From the NCBI RefSeq assembly GCF_023973145.1, contig NZ_CP099546.1:124001-188000 (forward strand): 64,000 nt of DNA, read 5' to 3'. The DNA comes from Natronosalvus vescus (GTDB lineage: Archaea > Halobacteriota > Halobacteria > Halobacteriales > Natrialbaceae). Positions 15,291-24,038 of the stretch are shown piece by piece; the stretch's first letter is position 1; each line of letters opens with the position of its first letter. Under the pieces are notes generated by a model, which saw only the letters and a list, made by a program, of their open reading frames with translations, was not told the DNA's origin and made no database searches. Made by a program: the position numbers and the translations under genes.

Positions 15291-16961
15291 ATGGTTTCTG
15301 ATCAGGAGAAAAAGAAAGTCAGTACAACCGAACAAAGTACCTCGCGGCGATCGTACTTAGGTGCTTTAACAGCCCTCGGTGCGGGAGGCGGTCTCGTTGG
15401 TTCATCCACACAAAAGTCGAAGGGGACGACTCAAGCGGCAAGCAACCAGAGCCCGTGGGAAGGGATTTCTGTGTCCGATTCGGGAACAGAGGTCACCGAT
15501 GACATTTCCCACCTCGATTTCGGTTCATCGCTGGCCGCAACTGAGCTCGAGAACGACAATAACGTTCGGATCGACCTCGATACTGAAGGTACGAACCCTC
15601 ATATCGTCAACGTGGAAAGTGACCTGGGGGTTGAACCAAATGAGGACGACCTCTGGGAGGCGGTCTACGACCACTACCAGTCGTTCAGCCCGAGCAACCG
15701 AAACCATATGTACATCGTCCCACCGGGGACGTGGCTCGTCGAAACGGACAATATCCACCTCGATGCCCACGAGTTCTTTGGAATCAGAGGAAATCCCTCG
15801 GCGACGCTGCGGATCAACGATCAGGATATTGACCGGATGATGACCGTCGGGACGATTGATGATTCGGTTCCACACGCCCAGCGAACCGTCATGCAGGACT
15901 TCCAGATCGACATTCGCGGCGACTTCGACACAGGTATTGGTCGGTGGTACACGTACAGATTCGGCCTCATCGAGCGGGTCAACATGCGTGGATCTCGGAA
16001 TAGGCTCCATCCAGAGTACGGCGGTGACCGTCATACGATTATGGTGGACGGGGTCAAATCAACGTCAACGAACCTCATCAGGGCGTGTCATCTCAACAAT
16101 TGGGATGTCCAACACGACGCTGATCAGGTTGGTCACGCGATCGCCTATAGCTCGGAGCCCAACCATTCTGGGTTAAACGTATGGGAAGGGTGTCAAGTGA
16201 CTGGCTACACGGACAACGGATTCTATATGTCGACCAGTAACGGGCGGAACCTCATTACTGGATGTACGGCCGTCAACTGTGCCGGCGCGGGCATTCGCAT
16301 CGGTGCAAACGACATGGTTCGTAATTGCAAGATCATTATGACGGAAGAGCCCGCCCATCCGTGGAGTGGACTGTGGATAGAAAACGGCGGTGGACAGGTG
16401 GTCGAGAAGCTCTACGTTCAAAATAACATTCAAAAACCGACCGAGATTATTCGGTGTACACACGACGGACACGCACGGTTCACGGACGTCCACATCAACG
16501 ATCAAGGCGAAGGCGGACGTATAATCCGTGTCAACGACGACGACGATAGCAAAACGACCTTCAATTCGTGTACAATCACCGATCGATCGAGTCCATCGAC
16601 ATCCGATTACGGTGTCTACGTACAGTCGTCGAACGTTCGATTCCGCGATTGCGATTTCGACTTCGAATCGCAATCGGATAACGATCGGCACGGAATCTAT
16701 GTCAATGGTCGAGGAGATGACGTTGACAATCTCGTTCTTGACGACTGTGACATCAACGCGGATGGGGCGAGTTTACGGTTTGCCGACGGCGGGGAGAAAC
16801 ACCGTGTTCAGCATTCAACTTTCGAGGAACTCGTGATGAGTGACGCTAACACATCGCTCAGAGATGTATTGTGGCTCGGGAATCACCACGAAGGGCGCAC
16901 AGTTTTCCACGGGGAGCGGTCGGACTGGAAAGGAGACTTCAACTGGGGCTTCGAAATATAG
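15291..16961 (+). CDS. Tat-secreted right-handed beta-helix protein
   Basis: The 556-residue protein has a Tat signal (SRRSYLGALTALGAGGGLVG) and no membrane anchor, so it is probably released or cell-associated. From about residue 120 it shows repeated short beta-turn units with asparagine and glycine ladders, such as NRNHMYIVPPGTWLVETDN, FYMSTSNGRNLITGCTAVNC and VNGRGDDVDNLVLDDCDINA. This is the appearance of parallel beta-helix folds used by polysaccharide lyases and glycosidases. A catalytic site cannot be assigned. Substrate may be an extracellular polysaccharide (inference). The gene stands alone, with AT-rich DNA upstream. Confidence 0.85.
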   Translation: MVSDQEKKKVSTTEQSTSRRSYLGALTALGAGGGLVGSSTQKSKGTTQAASNQSPWEGISVSDSGTEVTDDISHLDFGSSLAATELENDNNVRIDLDTEGTNPHIVNVESDLGVEPNEDDLWEAVYDHYQSFSPSNRNHMYIVPPGTWLVETDNIHLDAHEFFGIRGNPSATLRINDQDIDRMMTVGTIDDSVPHAQRTVMQDFQIDIRGDFDTGIGRWYTYRFGLIERVNMRGSRNRLHPEYGGDRHTIMVDGVKSTSTNLIRACHLNNWDVQHDADQVGHAIAYSSEPNHSGLNVWEGCQVTGYTDNGFYMSTSNGRNLITGCTAVNCAGAGIRIGANDMVRNCKIIMTEEPAHPWSGLWIENGGGQVVEKLYVQNNIQKPTEIIRCTHDGHARFTDVHINDQGEGGRIIRVNDDDDSKTTFNSCTITDRSSPSTSDYGVYVQSSNVRFRDCDFDFESQSDNDRHGIYVNGRGDDVDNLVLDDCDINADGASLRFADGGEKHRVQHSTFEELVMSDANTSLRDVLWLGNHHEGRTVFHGERSDWKGDFNWGFEI

Positions 16962-17004
16962 CTGACCACGGGTCTTTTTAAGGAGGGGAATTTAACCAAA
17001 GACT

Positions 17005-17166
17005 CTACCTTTGGTTGACAAACCTACTCACGCTTTGAGCGAAAGCCTGAGTATTAGCAAACGACTCTCTGGGATGTCTCGAAACCGTATCTTGAGACCA
17101 AGTCAACACTTCAAACGGTCTCGAATAAATCGACCCGAACTCACCGGCCCGGTCGTGGTCGCTCAT
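17005..17166 (-). pseudogene. Probable truncated partner of the winged-helix gene
   Basis: An ATG at 17166 overlaps the stop of the winged-helix regulator gene (ATGA) and opens a 53-residue frame (MSDHDRAGEFGSIYSRPFEV). Such coupling is usual for two-gene modules of this regulator type, but the product is very short and its end runs into unrelated sequence. It may be the stub of a lost partner protein. Nothing else supports a function. Confidence 0.3.
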
Positions 17167-17678
17167 GCGGTGAGCTGGTGGCTGGCTTCGTCGTAGGCGA
17201 GAGCTGCCTGGGCAACGGCGAGATTCTGACGTGTGGTTTTCCACGCGGTGAGGTCGTCCCACCCCTCTGTCTCGTCGGCGTCGAGTTTCTGGGTGAGTTC
17301 TTCGGGTGACACCACGTCGTATCGATCCTCGTAGCGACGAATCTCGGATTTCATCCGTTTGATCCCGCTGATCAACTCTGTGCGATCTGCGTTCTCGCGA
17401 AGTTCGCGAATTCGGGACATAAGGATACGGTCGCTGTTTCGCCTGTAGAGGGTTGTTTGACCGTCCATCTCCGTCTCAGCGAAGCCGGTGTTCACAAGCG
17501 CCTTGCAGTGCCGACGTGCAGTCGGCTCGCTCACGAGTGCCCGTTCGGCGAGCTCGGCTGCCGACTGCCCCTCGTGGGTTTGTTCAACGATTTCATACAC
17601 CCGCTCGAATGGCGTGGTGTCTGCTTTCCACTCCGCTTTGACGTGCTCGTTGATGTCATCCCACGTCTCGGTGGTCAT
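17163..17678 (-). CDS. Winged-helix transcriptional regulator
   Basis: The ATG at 17678 (MTTETWDDINEHVKAEWKAD) is preferred over an upstream start at 17705. The 171-residue product carries an N-terminal winged helix: FERVYEIVEQTHEGQSAAEL, then ERALVSEPTARRHCKALVN as recognition helix, and a wing (FAETEMDGQTTLYRRN). A coiled helical tail follows. This arrangement belongs to a haloarchaeal regulator family common on plasmids, generally coupled to a downstream gene. Here the partner appears reduced to a stub. Targets cannot be inferred. Confidence 0.88.
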   Translation of the reverse strand: MTTETWDDINEHVKAEWKADTTPFERVYEIVEQTHEGQSAAELAERALVSEPTARRHCKALVNTGFAETEMDGQTTLYRRNSDRILMSRIRELRENADRTELISGIKRMKSEIRRYEDRYDVVSPEELTQKLDADETEGWDDLTAWKTTRQNLAVAQAALAYDEASHQLTA

Positions 17679-17868
17679 ACTGGATACTACGCCCTGAAAC
17701 ACCAAATGTTTTTCTTGGGAAATTATTCTTTTCCTCTGAGCGGCAGTATAGCAACCAGACCGCGTTTTTCAGTTTTGATTTTGAAATAGGTGGGCAACCC
17801 CTAGTCAATAATCCTACATAAACTCAGTTCAGAAAATACTGATATCAGTCCATGATCTCTGATCACAT

Positions 17869-18720
17869 ATGCGACCAAACACCACTGGTTCAGGCCTCTT
17901 CTCCGATGAGACGACCGAAACTCTGCCGTCAGTCATGACTGTTCGTCGCTATCTGAATCGCATCGGTCTCGACGAGACTGCACTTGAGGCGACCGACCTA
18001 GAGACGCTTACTCGGCTCCAATACGCTCACATTACAAAGGTTCCCTTTGAAAACCTCGACATTATTGGCGACCCGTTTAGCGACCAAGACGGAAGTGGTG
18101 TCTCACTATCGCTATTAGCCCTCTATGAGAAGATCGTCGAACGCGGTCGGGGAGGGTACTGTTTCGAACTCAACGGACTCTTTCACTGGTTGCTTGCTGA
18201 ACTCGGATATGATATCGACCGTGTTGGGGCACGTATCACCAGCGGTGATAGTATCACTGTCCCTGCGAATCATCACTCAAATATTGTTCACCTCGAGAAA
18301 GACTACATCGTTGATGTCGGATTGGGTACACCGAAGCTTCGCCAGCCGATCCCTCTCGACGGTTCGGTAGTGAGTGATGACCTCGGAATCGAATGGCGCG
18401 TCGTCGAGAGCGACCGGCCTGATGCGACGTACAGAACTGAATTCTTCGACGAACAGAACAATGACTGGACGAGACGTTATATCTTCGATGAGACGCCGCG
18501 TAACCTCTTGTACTTCGAAGCGACAAACGACTATCTGCAGCGCGCCCCCGAGTCACCGTTTACCGGGTCGCCTACCGTGTCCCTCGGATCCGATCGCGGA
18601 TTCTTGAAGCTGAGTACAGACACCTTCATTGAATGGCGGAACGGAGACAAACAAGAACACCACGTGCCACCTGAACAGTGGTACGATACGTTAAAAAAGG
18701 AGTTCGCCATCCAACTTTGA
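17869..18720 (+). CDS. Arylamine N-acetyltransferase
   Basis: The 283-residue protein matches the arylamine N-acetyltransferase family in length and order. The catalytic cysteine is C98 in RGGYCFELNG, the histidine is H136 in ANHHSNIV, and the aspartate is D149 in YIVDVGLG; VPFENLDI near residue 60 is also typical. The enzyme transfers acetyl from acetyl-CoA to aromatic amines and hydrazines in the cytoplasm. An internal ATG at codon 23 (MTVRRYLNRIG) is a possible start, because the first 22 residues are not part of the fold. The gene is monocistronic here, so its natural substrate is unknown. Confidence 0.95.
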   Translation: MRPNTTGSGLFSDETTETLPSVMTVRRYLNRIGLDETALEATDLETLTRLQYAHITKVPFENLDIIGDPFSDQDGSGVSLSLLALYEKIVERGRGGYCFELNGLFHWLLAELGYDIDRVGARITSGDSITVPANHHSNIVHLEKDYIVDVGLGTPKLRQPIPLDGSVVSDDLGIEWRVVESDRPDATYRTEFFDEQNNDWTRRYIFDETPRNLLYFEATNDYLQRAPESPFTGSPTVSLGSDRGFLKLSTDTFIEWRNGDKQEHHVPPEQWYDTLKKEFAIQL

Positions 18721-18838
18721 CTTGGCTGGTCGATGAAGATACCAAAACCACACCCTCTAGAACCGAGGCGCGTATGCACTGAGTGAGTAGGCAGGGGTAG
18801 TTCACTACCGTCGTGACTCACCGAACTTTGATGACATT

Positions 18839-19147
18839 GTGAAGTCCACCAACCATCTCATCGAGTTCGACCATATTCTTCGGTTACCGAATCGAGACAG
18901 GATCGGGTACCTCCTCCTCGTACGCCGGACTGGATTCCTTTCAGGTGTCGTAGGCGTGGTATTTGGCTTGTTTGGATCAGCCGCGGCAGTCACACTGCAT
19001 CGGTACCTGGATCTTGGGTTGTCGCTCGCCTACAAGAACCCAGACGACATCACCGTGAAATCGTGGGTGATCCCGATGACACGGGTGCTTGGAATCACTG
19101 CGTTAGTGCTGACGATCATGTCCCTCCGCGGTGAGGGTGACGATTGA
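18839..19147 (+). CDS. Small two-helix membrane protein
   Basis: The 102-residue frame starts MKSTNHLIEFDHILRLPNRD and has two hydrophobic segments (FLSGVVGVVFGLFGSAAAVT and VLGITALVLTIMSLRGEGDD). Its stop lies in the edge of a palindromic repeat at 19145. No family is recognised. The start ATG has no clear ribosome site, and the coding potential is moderate. Confidence 0.5.
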   Translation: MKSTNHLIEFDHILRLPNRDRIGYLLLVRRTGFLSGVVGVVFGLFGSAAAVTLHRYLDLGLSLAYKNPDDITVKSWVIPMTRVLGITALVLTIMSLRGEGDD

Positions 19148-19196
19148 TACATAGTGCGAGCGCATACCCGCGTCTTCAGGTGCGGGAGGAGGTCAA
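19145..19196 (-). repeat. 52-bp palindromic IS-like end, inverted copy of 54823-54874
   Basis: On the minus strand it reads ttgacctcctcccgc, a hairpin of cccgca/cgcggg type around cctgaaga, then tatgcgctcgcactatgtat. It matches 54823-54874 at 51 of 52 bases in opposite orientation. Both copies stand alone, with no transposase nearby. Confidence 0.8.
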
Positions 19197-19396
19197 TGAA
19201 TCGGGTCTTCCTGAATCAAACTCGAGAAGACCGCTGCCCGTCAGCGGGTCTCAAAACCCTATCGTGCGGTTAGTATCGAAATTCCGAGCGAATTAAAAGT
19301 GCCTTCGAGTACTGAACTCTCCAGTTTCGTGAATTCTCAGATGAGGGTTTTCTACCCCAAAGGGGCTTGTTCCCGAGAGGTGTTCATTCCACGTCC

Positions 19397-20467
19397 ATGG
19401 ATTCAGACGATGGTTTTATCGATAAACGACTTAGCTGGTGGATTTTCGGGCTTGTCCTTGCAACCATCTTAGTATACACACTTCGTGGGTATCTCGGATG
19501 GGCCGTTTTCGGTGTATTTCTCTATTACGTAGCTCGACCAGTGGCCAGACAACTTCGACAGCGTGGGCTTTCGGAAAGTACGGTTGCAGTCATCACTCTT
19601 GGACTCGTTATTCTCCCTTTCGTCGGTATACTCATCGTCCTCGCTTCAATTGCTATTGTACAACTTGCAACCCTCGAGGCAACTGATTTCGAACGGATCG
19701 TCGAGGCGTTGTTCCCCGACGGAGTCCCGGACACGGTACCCACGACTGAGGAGGAGGTATACCCATTTGTGGAGGACTTCGCCACCGATCCAACTGTTGG
19801 CTCAGTGATCGAGCGGGGAAGTGACGTATTGGGTGCGTTTGTCACAGCAGCATACAATCTGTTTATCATGCTTCTTTTTGCGTTCTTTCTCGTTCGTGAT
19901 GAGAGACGACTCGCTAAGTGGTTTCGAGTCGAAATTGTTGGTGAGAGAACCCGTGTCGACGAGTTCGCTCGAGCGATTGACAAGGGATTAAGTTCTGTGT
20001 TTTTCGGATATACCCTGACAATTTTCGCGATCATGGTACTCGCTGGGATCATCTACACGCTGCTCAATGCGATTGCACCACCCGGACTTGCGATTCCACA
20101 GGTGCTGTTGTTAGCTATCGTCACTGGTCTCGCTTCGGCTATCCCACTCATTGGTCGATCCATCGTGTACGCAGCAGTCGTCATTTACCTCGCAGTGATG
20201 GCCATTCAGATTGATCTGGTGGCATTGTGGTTTCCTGTTGCGTTTTACATCGTCATGGGTCTCTTCTTCGACAATATCATTCGAACCTACGTTCGACCAT
20301 CACTCTCAGGCCGAATGTTCCCGACGGGACTCGTTCTCTTTGCGTATATTCTCGGGCCACTTGCGTTCGGCTGGTACGGTATCTTTCTTGGGCCGCTTTT
20401 GATGGTCGTTGCGACGCTGTTCGTGCAAATGGAGTTACCACGGCTGCTTCACGGCGACGCAAACTGA
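19397..20467 (+). CDS. AI-2E family (PerM-like) transporter
   Basis: I chose the ATG at 19397 (MDSDDGFIDKRLSWWIFGLV); the frame opens at 19367. The 356-residue protein has the family layout: two early helices (IFGLVLATILVYTLRGYLGW), a helix after a loop with VILPFVGILIVLASIAIVQL, a long polar segment, and five to six later helices with GLASAIPLIGRSIVYAAVVI and a FGWYGIFLGPLLM end. This superfamily includes TqsA-like exporters and sodium/proton antiporters, and in haloarchaea a role in ion or small-molecule efflux is plausible. The substrate cannot be read from the sequence. Confidence 0.92.
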   Translation: MDSDDGFIDKRLSWWIFGLVLATILVYTLRGYLGWAVFGVFLYYVARPVARQLRQRGLSESTVAVITLGLVILPFVGILIVLASIAIVQLATLEATDFERIVEALFPDGVPDTVPTTEEEVYPFVEDFATDPTVGSVIERGSDVLGAFVTAAYNLFIMLLFAFFLVRDERRLAKWFRVEIVGERTRVDEFARAIDKGLSSVFFGYTLTIFAIMVLAGIIYTLLNAIAPPGLAIPQVLLLAIVTGLASAIPLIGRSIVYAAVVIYLAVMAIQIDLVALWFPVAFYIVMGLFFDNIIRTYVRPSLSGRMFPTGLVLFAYILGPLAFGWYGIFLGPLLMVVATLFVQMELPRLLHGDAN

Positions 20468-20504
20468 TCGTCCAAAACTGGTATATTCAGCGAAAGCCCG
20501 GCAG

Positions 20505-20525
20505 CTCACGGCTGGTGGCCGTGAG
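20505..20525. terminator. Hairpin between convergent genes
   Basis: A perfect 8-bp stem, ctcacggc/gccgtgag, encloses a five-base loop (tggtg). It sits between the end of the AI-2E transporter gene and the end of the minus-strand OB-fold gene, a place where a bidirectional terminator would be expected. No clear T-run follows, so a mobile-element end is an alternative. Confidence 0.4.
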
Positions 20526-20582
20526 CACCCCGGAACGTGGAGGTGGGTGATCGGGCACCAGCAAAAAAGAGATCGCTATCGG

Positions 20583-21431
20583 CTACTCCCACCACCGACC
20601 GCGCTCTGGGAAGATGATTTCCGACCAGTGAGTCAACGCGATCGAGCACCGTCCATTGTACCAGTTCTTCGCCGCCGCCCTGAACCGCACTTGCTCACCC
20701 TCCCGAACCATCGTCTGATTGCTCTTCGCCCAGATCGTGAACTTCGTCCGACCAGTCTCGTCCTCGAGCAGCCCAACCTGTTGAATCGCTGGACTTGAGG
20801 GTTCCCACAGTTCGATCACACGGCCTTCCACACTCACCTCGCCTCGCCTGACCGACTCGAGCCTTCCAATCGGCACAATCGTTCCTGCCTCATGTTGCAT
20901 CTCTTCTTTCGTATCCATCACCGCCTCGAACAGATCCGAACCCTCGAGAACCCGACTGGCGATCCGCTTTCCGATGACCGCTCGCGTGTACCCACTGTTG
21001 ACGTCCGCTACCAACCGTTGTGCCTGCCAATTGACCTGACCCAACTTCGCTCGTCCAAGTTTCTCTCGAGGATCGACGTCCTTGACCGGCCGCTGATCCC
21101 GTCGTGCCTGTTCGACCGCCTGTCTCGTTCGCTCTGCCCGACCCTCCTGTCGACCGAATGCCGCCTGTACGCTGATTCGCTCGAGTTCTTCTTCTCTGGC
21201 TCGAATGCGTTCTTCCTGGGCCAGGGTCACGCCGTAGATCCGATCCTCGCTCGTGTCGACTATTCCCTCTGGGTGGTTTGCATCGACCTTCGCCTGAATC
21301 TCCATCTCCACCGTTGCCCGAAACTCTGGCGTCTCATCGACGACGTCCTCGTGCTCCGCTCGACCCGCATCTTGCTCGTACGCTTGTTCATCGACCGAAA
21401 CGACCTTGCTAACCGACTGCTTACTAGACAT
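20583..21431 (-). CDS. OB-fold (RPA-like) single-stranded DNA-binding protein
   Basis: The ATG at 21431 (MSSKQSVSKVVSVDEQAYEQ) is used; an open extension to 21590 is low-complexity and overlaps a hairpin. The 282-residue protein has a long charged helical N-terminal half (EERIRAREEELERISVQAAF). A C-terminal OB-fold follows at about residues 190-275: IGRLESVRRGEVSVEGRVIE, VGLLEDETGRTKFTIW and GEQVRFRAAAKNW. These are typical of archaeal RPA-type OB domains that bind ssDNA. Such short RPA-like proteins are common on haloarchaeal plasmids and ICE-like regions. An ArdC-like remnant upstream fits a mobile context. Confidence 0.85.
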   Translation of the reverse strand: MSSKQSVSKVVSVDEQAYEQDAGRAEHEDVVDETPEFRATVEMEIQAKVDANHPEGIVDTSEDRIYGVTLAQEERIRAREEELERISVQAAFGRQEGRAERTRQAVEQARRDQRPVKDVDPREKLGRAKLGQVNWQAQRLVADVNSGYTRAVIGKRIASRVLEGSDLFEAVMDTKEEMQHEAGTIVPIGRLESVRRGEVSVEGRVIELWEPSSPAIQQVGLLEDETGRTKFTIWAKSNQTMVREGEQVRFRAAAKNWYNGRCSIALTHWSEIIFPERGRWWE

Positions 21432-21524
21432 TGGAATTTTGTTCCAAAGGCGCTCACTCGGCGTCTTTCCGACACCACGACTCTCCAGCCCTGGCTCTCT
21501 CGCTGTCCAACATTTCATCACACG

Positions 21525-21572
21525 CGTCTCGCTCGCGCCTTCGCAAGCGCCCGTCAGGGCGCGAGCGAGACG
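21525..21572. repeat. Perfect 15-bp stem hairpin upstream of the OB-fold gene
   Basis: The sequences cgtctcgctcgcgcc (21525-21539) and ggcgcgagcgagacg (21558-21572) are perfect inverted copies around an 18-base spacer that itself can fold. It lies about 95 nt upstream of the OB-fold gene start, in its probable leader or promoter. It may be an operator, a replication or transfer signal, or a mobile-element end. Confidence 0.6.
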
Positions 21573-21631
21573 TTTCGATGTCTGACCCAACCAGTCCCAC
21601 GCGTCGCTTCAATCGGAGCGAGCGTCCAGTT

Positions 21632-21985
21632 TTAAGCCGTTTTCGCGTCTGAGCGTGAGCGATGACCGAAAGCGCGCTTAATACTGGCATCCGAAGAGCG
21701 AGAGTGAACGGAGGCCGGAAGCGGCGAGCGGGACGTGCCGTCATTGAAGAGGGAGCAACCGCCCTCGACAGCCAGCTGACTGATCCACGTGGGTGAGAAC
21801 GAATGGGGCTGGTGTACTCGAGGAACCCCGACGACGTATCCGACGGTTTTGACCTCGAGTTTCGCGTTTCGACCGTTCGTCCCCGTCGCCGAATGCAATA
21901 GCGCGTGCGTGGACTCGTGGACGAGCGTAACGTGGAGATCCCCGTCAACCGACCAAGCGCCGACGAGGGGCCGGTTGGTTTGAAC
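21632..21985 (-). pseudogene. Remnant of an ArdC-like zincin
   Basis: The minus strand from 21985 encodes SLTVQTNRPLVGAW, then DLHVTLVHESTHALLHSATG and KLEVKTVGYVVGV. The HExxH zinc site with ALLH, followed by an E-x-x-x-V-G-Y-V-V helix, is the pattern of ArdC-like antirestriction metalloproteins carried on plasmids. There is no start codon and the N-terminal ssDNA-binding part is missing. Downstream sequence loses homology after about 40 residues, so it is a fragment. It abuts the stop of the Bat-type regulator gene. Confidence 0.55.
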
Positions 21986-21987
21986 GG

Positions 21988-22683
21988 TCAGGGATCCAGA
22001 AGTTTCGACTCCGCCTTTCGGAGGTGCTCGAGGAGCGTCGCCTTCGCGATTCCGAGTTCGTCGGCTAACGCAGCCGAAGTGATCCTGCGAGGCAAATCGT
22101 AGTAGCCGTGGCAGCGTGCAGCCTCGAACACTTCACGCTGGCGCTCGGTGAGACGGTCGTCGAGATCGGCGACAGTTGCGACGGAGGAACCGGTTCCCGT
22201 AACCGTGATCTCCGCGTTCATCTCCCGGCGCACTTCGTCGAGACACTCCTGGAGATCGACGTCGGCTTCCGCGAGCACCGTCCACCGCTCTCGGCCATTA
22301 CGAATGCGAATCGGCGCATCGGGGATCAACCCTCGAGAGACGAGGGCCTCGTGGATGCTCTCGTCCGATCGGTAGGTCACCAGCAACTCGCGGGTCGCGT
22401 TCCCCGCCGTAATCGCTTTGGAAGCGCCGAACGCGTGATCCATCTCGTGGACGGCGTCAGTAAATGGCGAGGCGCGCGTGGCGGCGACGACGTCGTCGAT
22501 CGTGGCGACGTCGTCTCCATACGCGACGATTCGTGCTTTCACCGCGTTCTCGAGGTCGTAGACTCCGTATGCGATCAGCCCGGCATCCGTTGCTTCTGTC
22601 ACCTGGAGCGTCCAGCAGTCCGGATGCCAGATATCTAACCGGATCCGTTCGGCACGATTCGAAACGCGTGACTCTTCCTGCAT
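21988..22683 (-). CDS. Bat-type helix-turn-helix regulator
   Basis: The ATG at 22683 (MQEESRVSNRAERIRLDIWH) gives 231 residues. The C-terminal 50 residues are a HTH_10 (bacterio-opsin activator) domain: LTERQREVFEAARCHGYYDL, PRRITSAALADELGIAKATL and LEHLRKAESKLL. The N-terminal part is a sensor-like alpha/beta domain of the type fused to HTH_10 in many haloarchaeal regulators. It sits 55 nt beyond the end of the YkvI-like permease gene, on the same strand, and beside the D-glutamate genes. It is the obvious candidate regulator of that island (inference from position). Confidence 0.9.
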   Translation of the reverse strand: MQEESRVSNRAERIRLDIWHPDCWTLQVTEATDAGLIAYGVYDLENAVKARIVAYGDDVATIDDVVAATRASPFTDAVHEMDHAFGASKAITAGNATRELLVTYRSDESIHEALVSRGLIPDAPIRIRNGRERWTVLAEADVDLQECLDEVRREMNAEITVTGTGSSVATVADLDDRLTERQREVFEAARCHGYYDLPRRITSAALADELGIAKATLLEHLRKAESKLLDP

Positions 22684-22738
22684 GCCATACACTACCACAT
22701 CACTCGCTCACCTCACGAAAAACATTGTGGTCGGTGGG

Positions 22739-23950
22739 CTACGCGTTCGTCCAGAACTCGACCTTCCAGTCGGGGTTGAATATCCGGTAGACGCCGACGG
22801 TCAACAGTGGGATCGCGAACAGCGCAATGAAGAAGTACGCCATCAGGGTGTACCCCTGGGCGACCAGTGCGATGATCCCGAACTGCGAGAGCGCCATTGC
22901 CCCAACAAGAATGCCGACGCCGAGCGCGCCGCGGTGGATTCGCGACAGACCCTCCACGTCCTCCATCGGGCCAGCATCGACCTCCTCGACATCGGCGTCG
23001 ATTCGATCGAGGATGGCGTGAATAAGTCCGACGCTGGTTTCGATTAACGTCCAGCCGACGACGATCCCGTATAACACGATGATCGTCGTGCCGCCGACCG
23101 ACTCCAGCATCGGAAGCCACGGGACGGGCGCTCCCATCACCGACTCTTGTGGGTAAAAGCCCATCATCGCCACGTACGACAGCGCGAACGGGAGGCTCAT
23201 CAGCGTTCCCGCCAGCAAGCCGGCCGTCAGCGTCTCTTTGCGCGTCGTCTGCCGGTGGAGAGCGAAGAATACCGCCGGGAAGACAGCGAGGTTGTAACCG
23301 ACGTAGAGGATACCGGACTGCACGACCGCCCCGGTGCTCGTGTCGTCTGCGTAGGACGTGTCGCTGGCGGCGAACGTTGACGTGATGTCGCCCCACGTCG
23401 AAACGATCACGATCCCCGCAAAGAGGATGAACGCGACGTACAGGCCGGCGCTCCCGATCGTTTTGAACTCCTCGATCAGCCAGGCACCGTAGTAGGCAAG
23501 AACGCCGACGACGGCGATGATCGCGACGATGCCGGCGAGGTATGGGACGCCGAGGGTTTCCTCCATGATTTCGCCCGCTGCGGAGGCCATGATGGCGATG
23601 ATAAGAATCGCCATCGCCAGGAACAGAAGATCGAACAGCGGCCACGCCTTCCAGATCAGTTCCTTGATGAAGGACTTGTAGTTGTAGACGCCGAACACCC
23701 GCGCCAATTCGAACGTCAGGACGGCCATCACCGAAAACCCGATCCAGATGCCGATCACGGCGATCCAGCCCGACGCGCCGTACTGTGCACCGTACTCAAC
23801 GATCTCCCGACCAGTCGCATACCCGCCGCCGATGAGCACCGACTGGAGGATGATCGCCGGCAACACGATACTCATGAACCAGCTGCCAAGCAGGTCGTTC
23901 AGGATTGCCGTCACACCCTGTTCATCCTGATCCACCGTCTCTCGAGACAT
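22739..23950 (-). CDS. YkvI-like permease of the APC superfamily
   Basis: A longer open frame continues upstream through the dgcN region, but the true start is the ATG at 23950 (MSRETVDQDEQGVTAILNDL), giving 403 residues. About ten helices are seen, beginning with a glycine-rich GGGYATGREIVEYGAQYGA typical of the COG3949/YkvI group of APC-like transporters. Others include IWIGFSVMAVLTFELARVFG and ILYVGYNLAVFPAVFFALHR. It is divergent from dgcN with an 88-bp shared regulatory gap. Uptake of D-glutamate or a related amino acid is the natural guess from context; the substrate is not shown by the sequence. Confidence 0.9.
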   Translation of the reverse strand: MSRETVDQDEQGVTAILNDLLGSWFMSIVLPAIILQSVLIGGGYATGREIVEYGAQYGASGWIAVIGIWIGFSVMAVLTFELARVFGVYNYKSFIKELIWKAWPLFDLLFLAMAILIIAIMASAAGEIMEETLGVPYLAGIVAIIAVVGVLAYYGAWLIEEFKTIGSAGLYVAFILFAGIVIVSTWGDITSTFAASDTSYADDTSTGAVVQSGILYVGYNLAVFPAVFFALHRQTTRKETLTAGLLAGTLMSLPFALSYVAMMGFYPQESVMGAPVPWLPMLESVGGTTIIVLYGIVVGWTLIETSVGLIHAILDRIDADVEEVDAGPMEDVEGLSRIHRGALGVGILVGAMALSQFGIIALVAQGYTLMAYFFIALFAIPLLTVGVYRIFNPDWKVEFWTNA

Positions 23951-24016
23951 ATGTTCACACAGGACAGTCGAACTAGTAATACACACCCCCTCACATGGGA
24001 GGTGGTGGCGTTTTTT

Positions 24017-24036
24017 CCCTCCCCTCGAAAGGAGGG
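24017..24036 (+). promoter_or_regulatory. Hairpin that could mask the dgcN ribosome-binding site
   Basis: The Shine-Dalgarno-like ggaggg (24031-24036) lies two bases before the ATG at 24039 and pairs perfectly with ccctcc (24017-24022), loop cctcgaaa. A run of six T precedes the stem. If transcribed, the stem would hide the ribosome site, so translation of dgcN may be controlled. A strong ribosome site is itself unusual in haloarchaea, where leaderless starts dominate. Confidence 0.4.
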
Positions 24037-24038
24037 TT

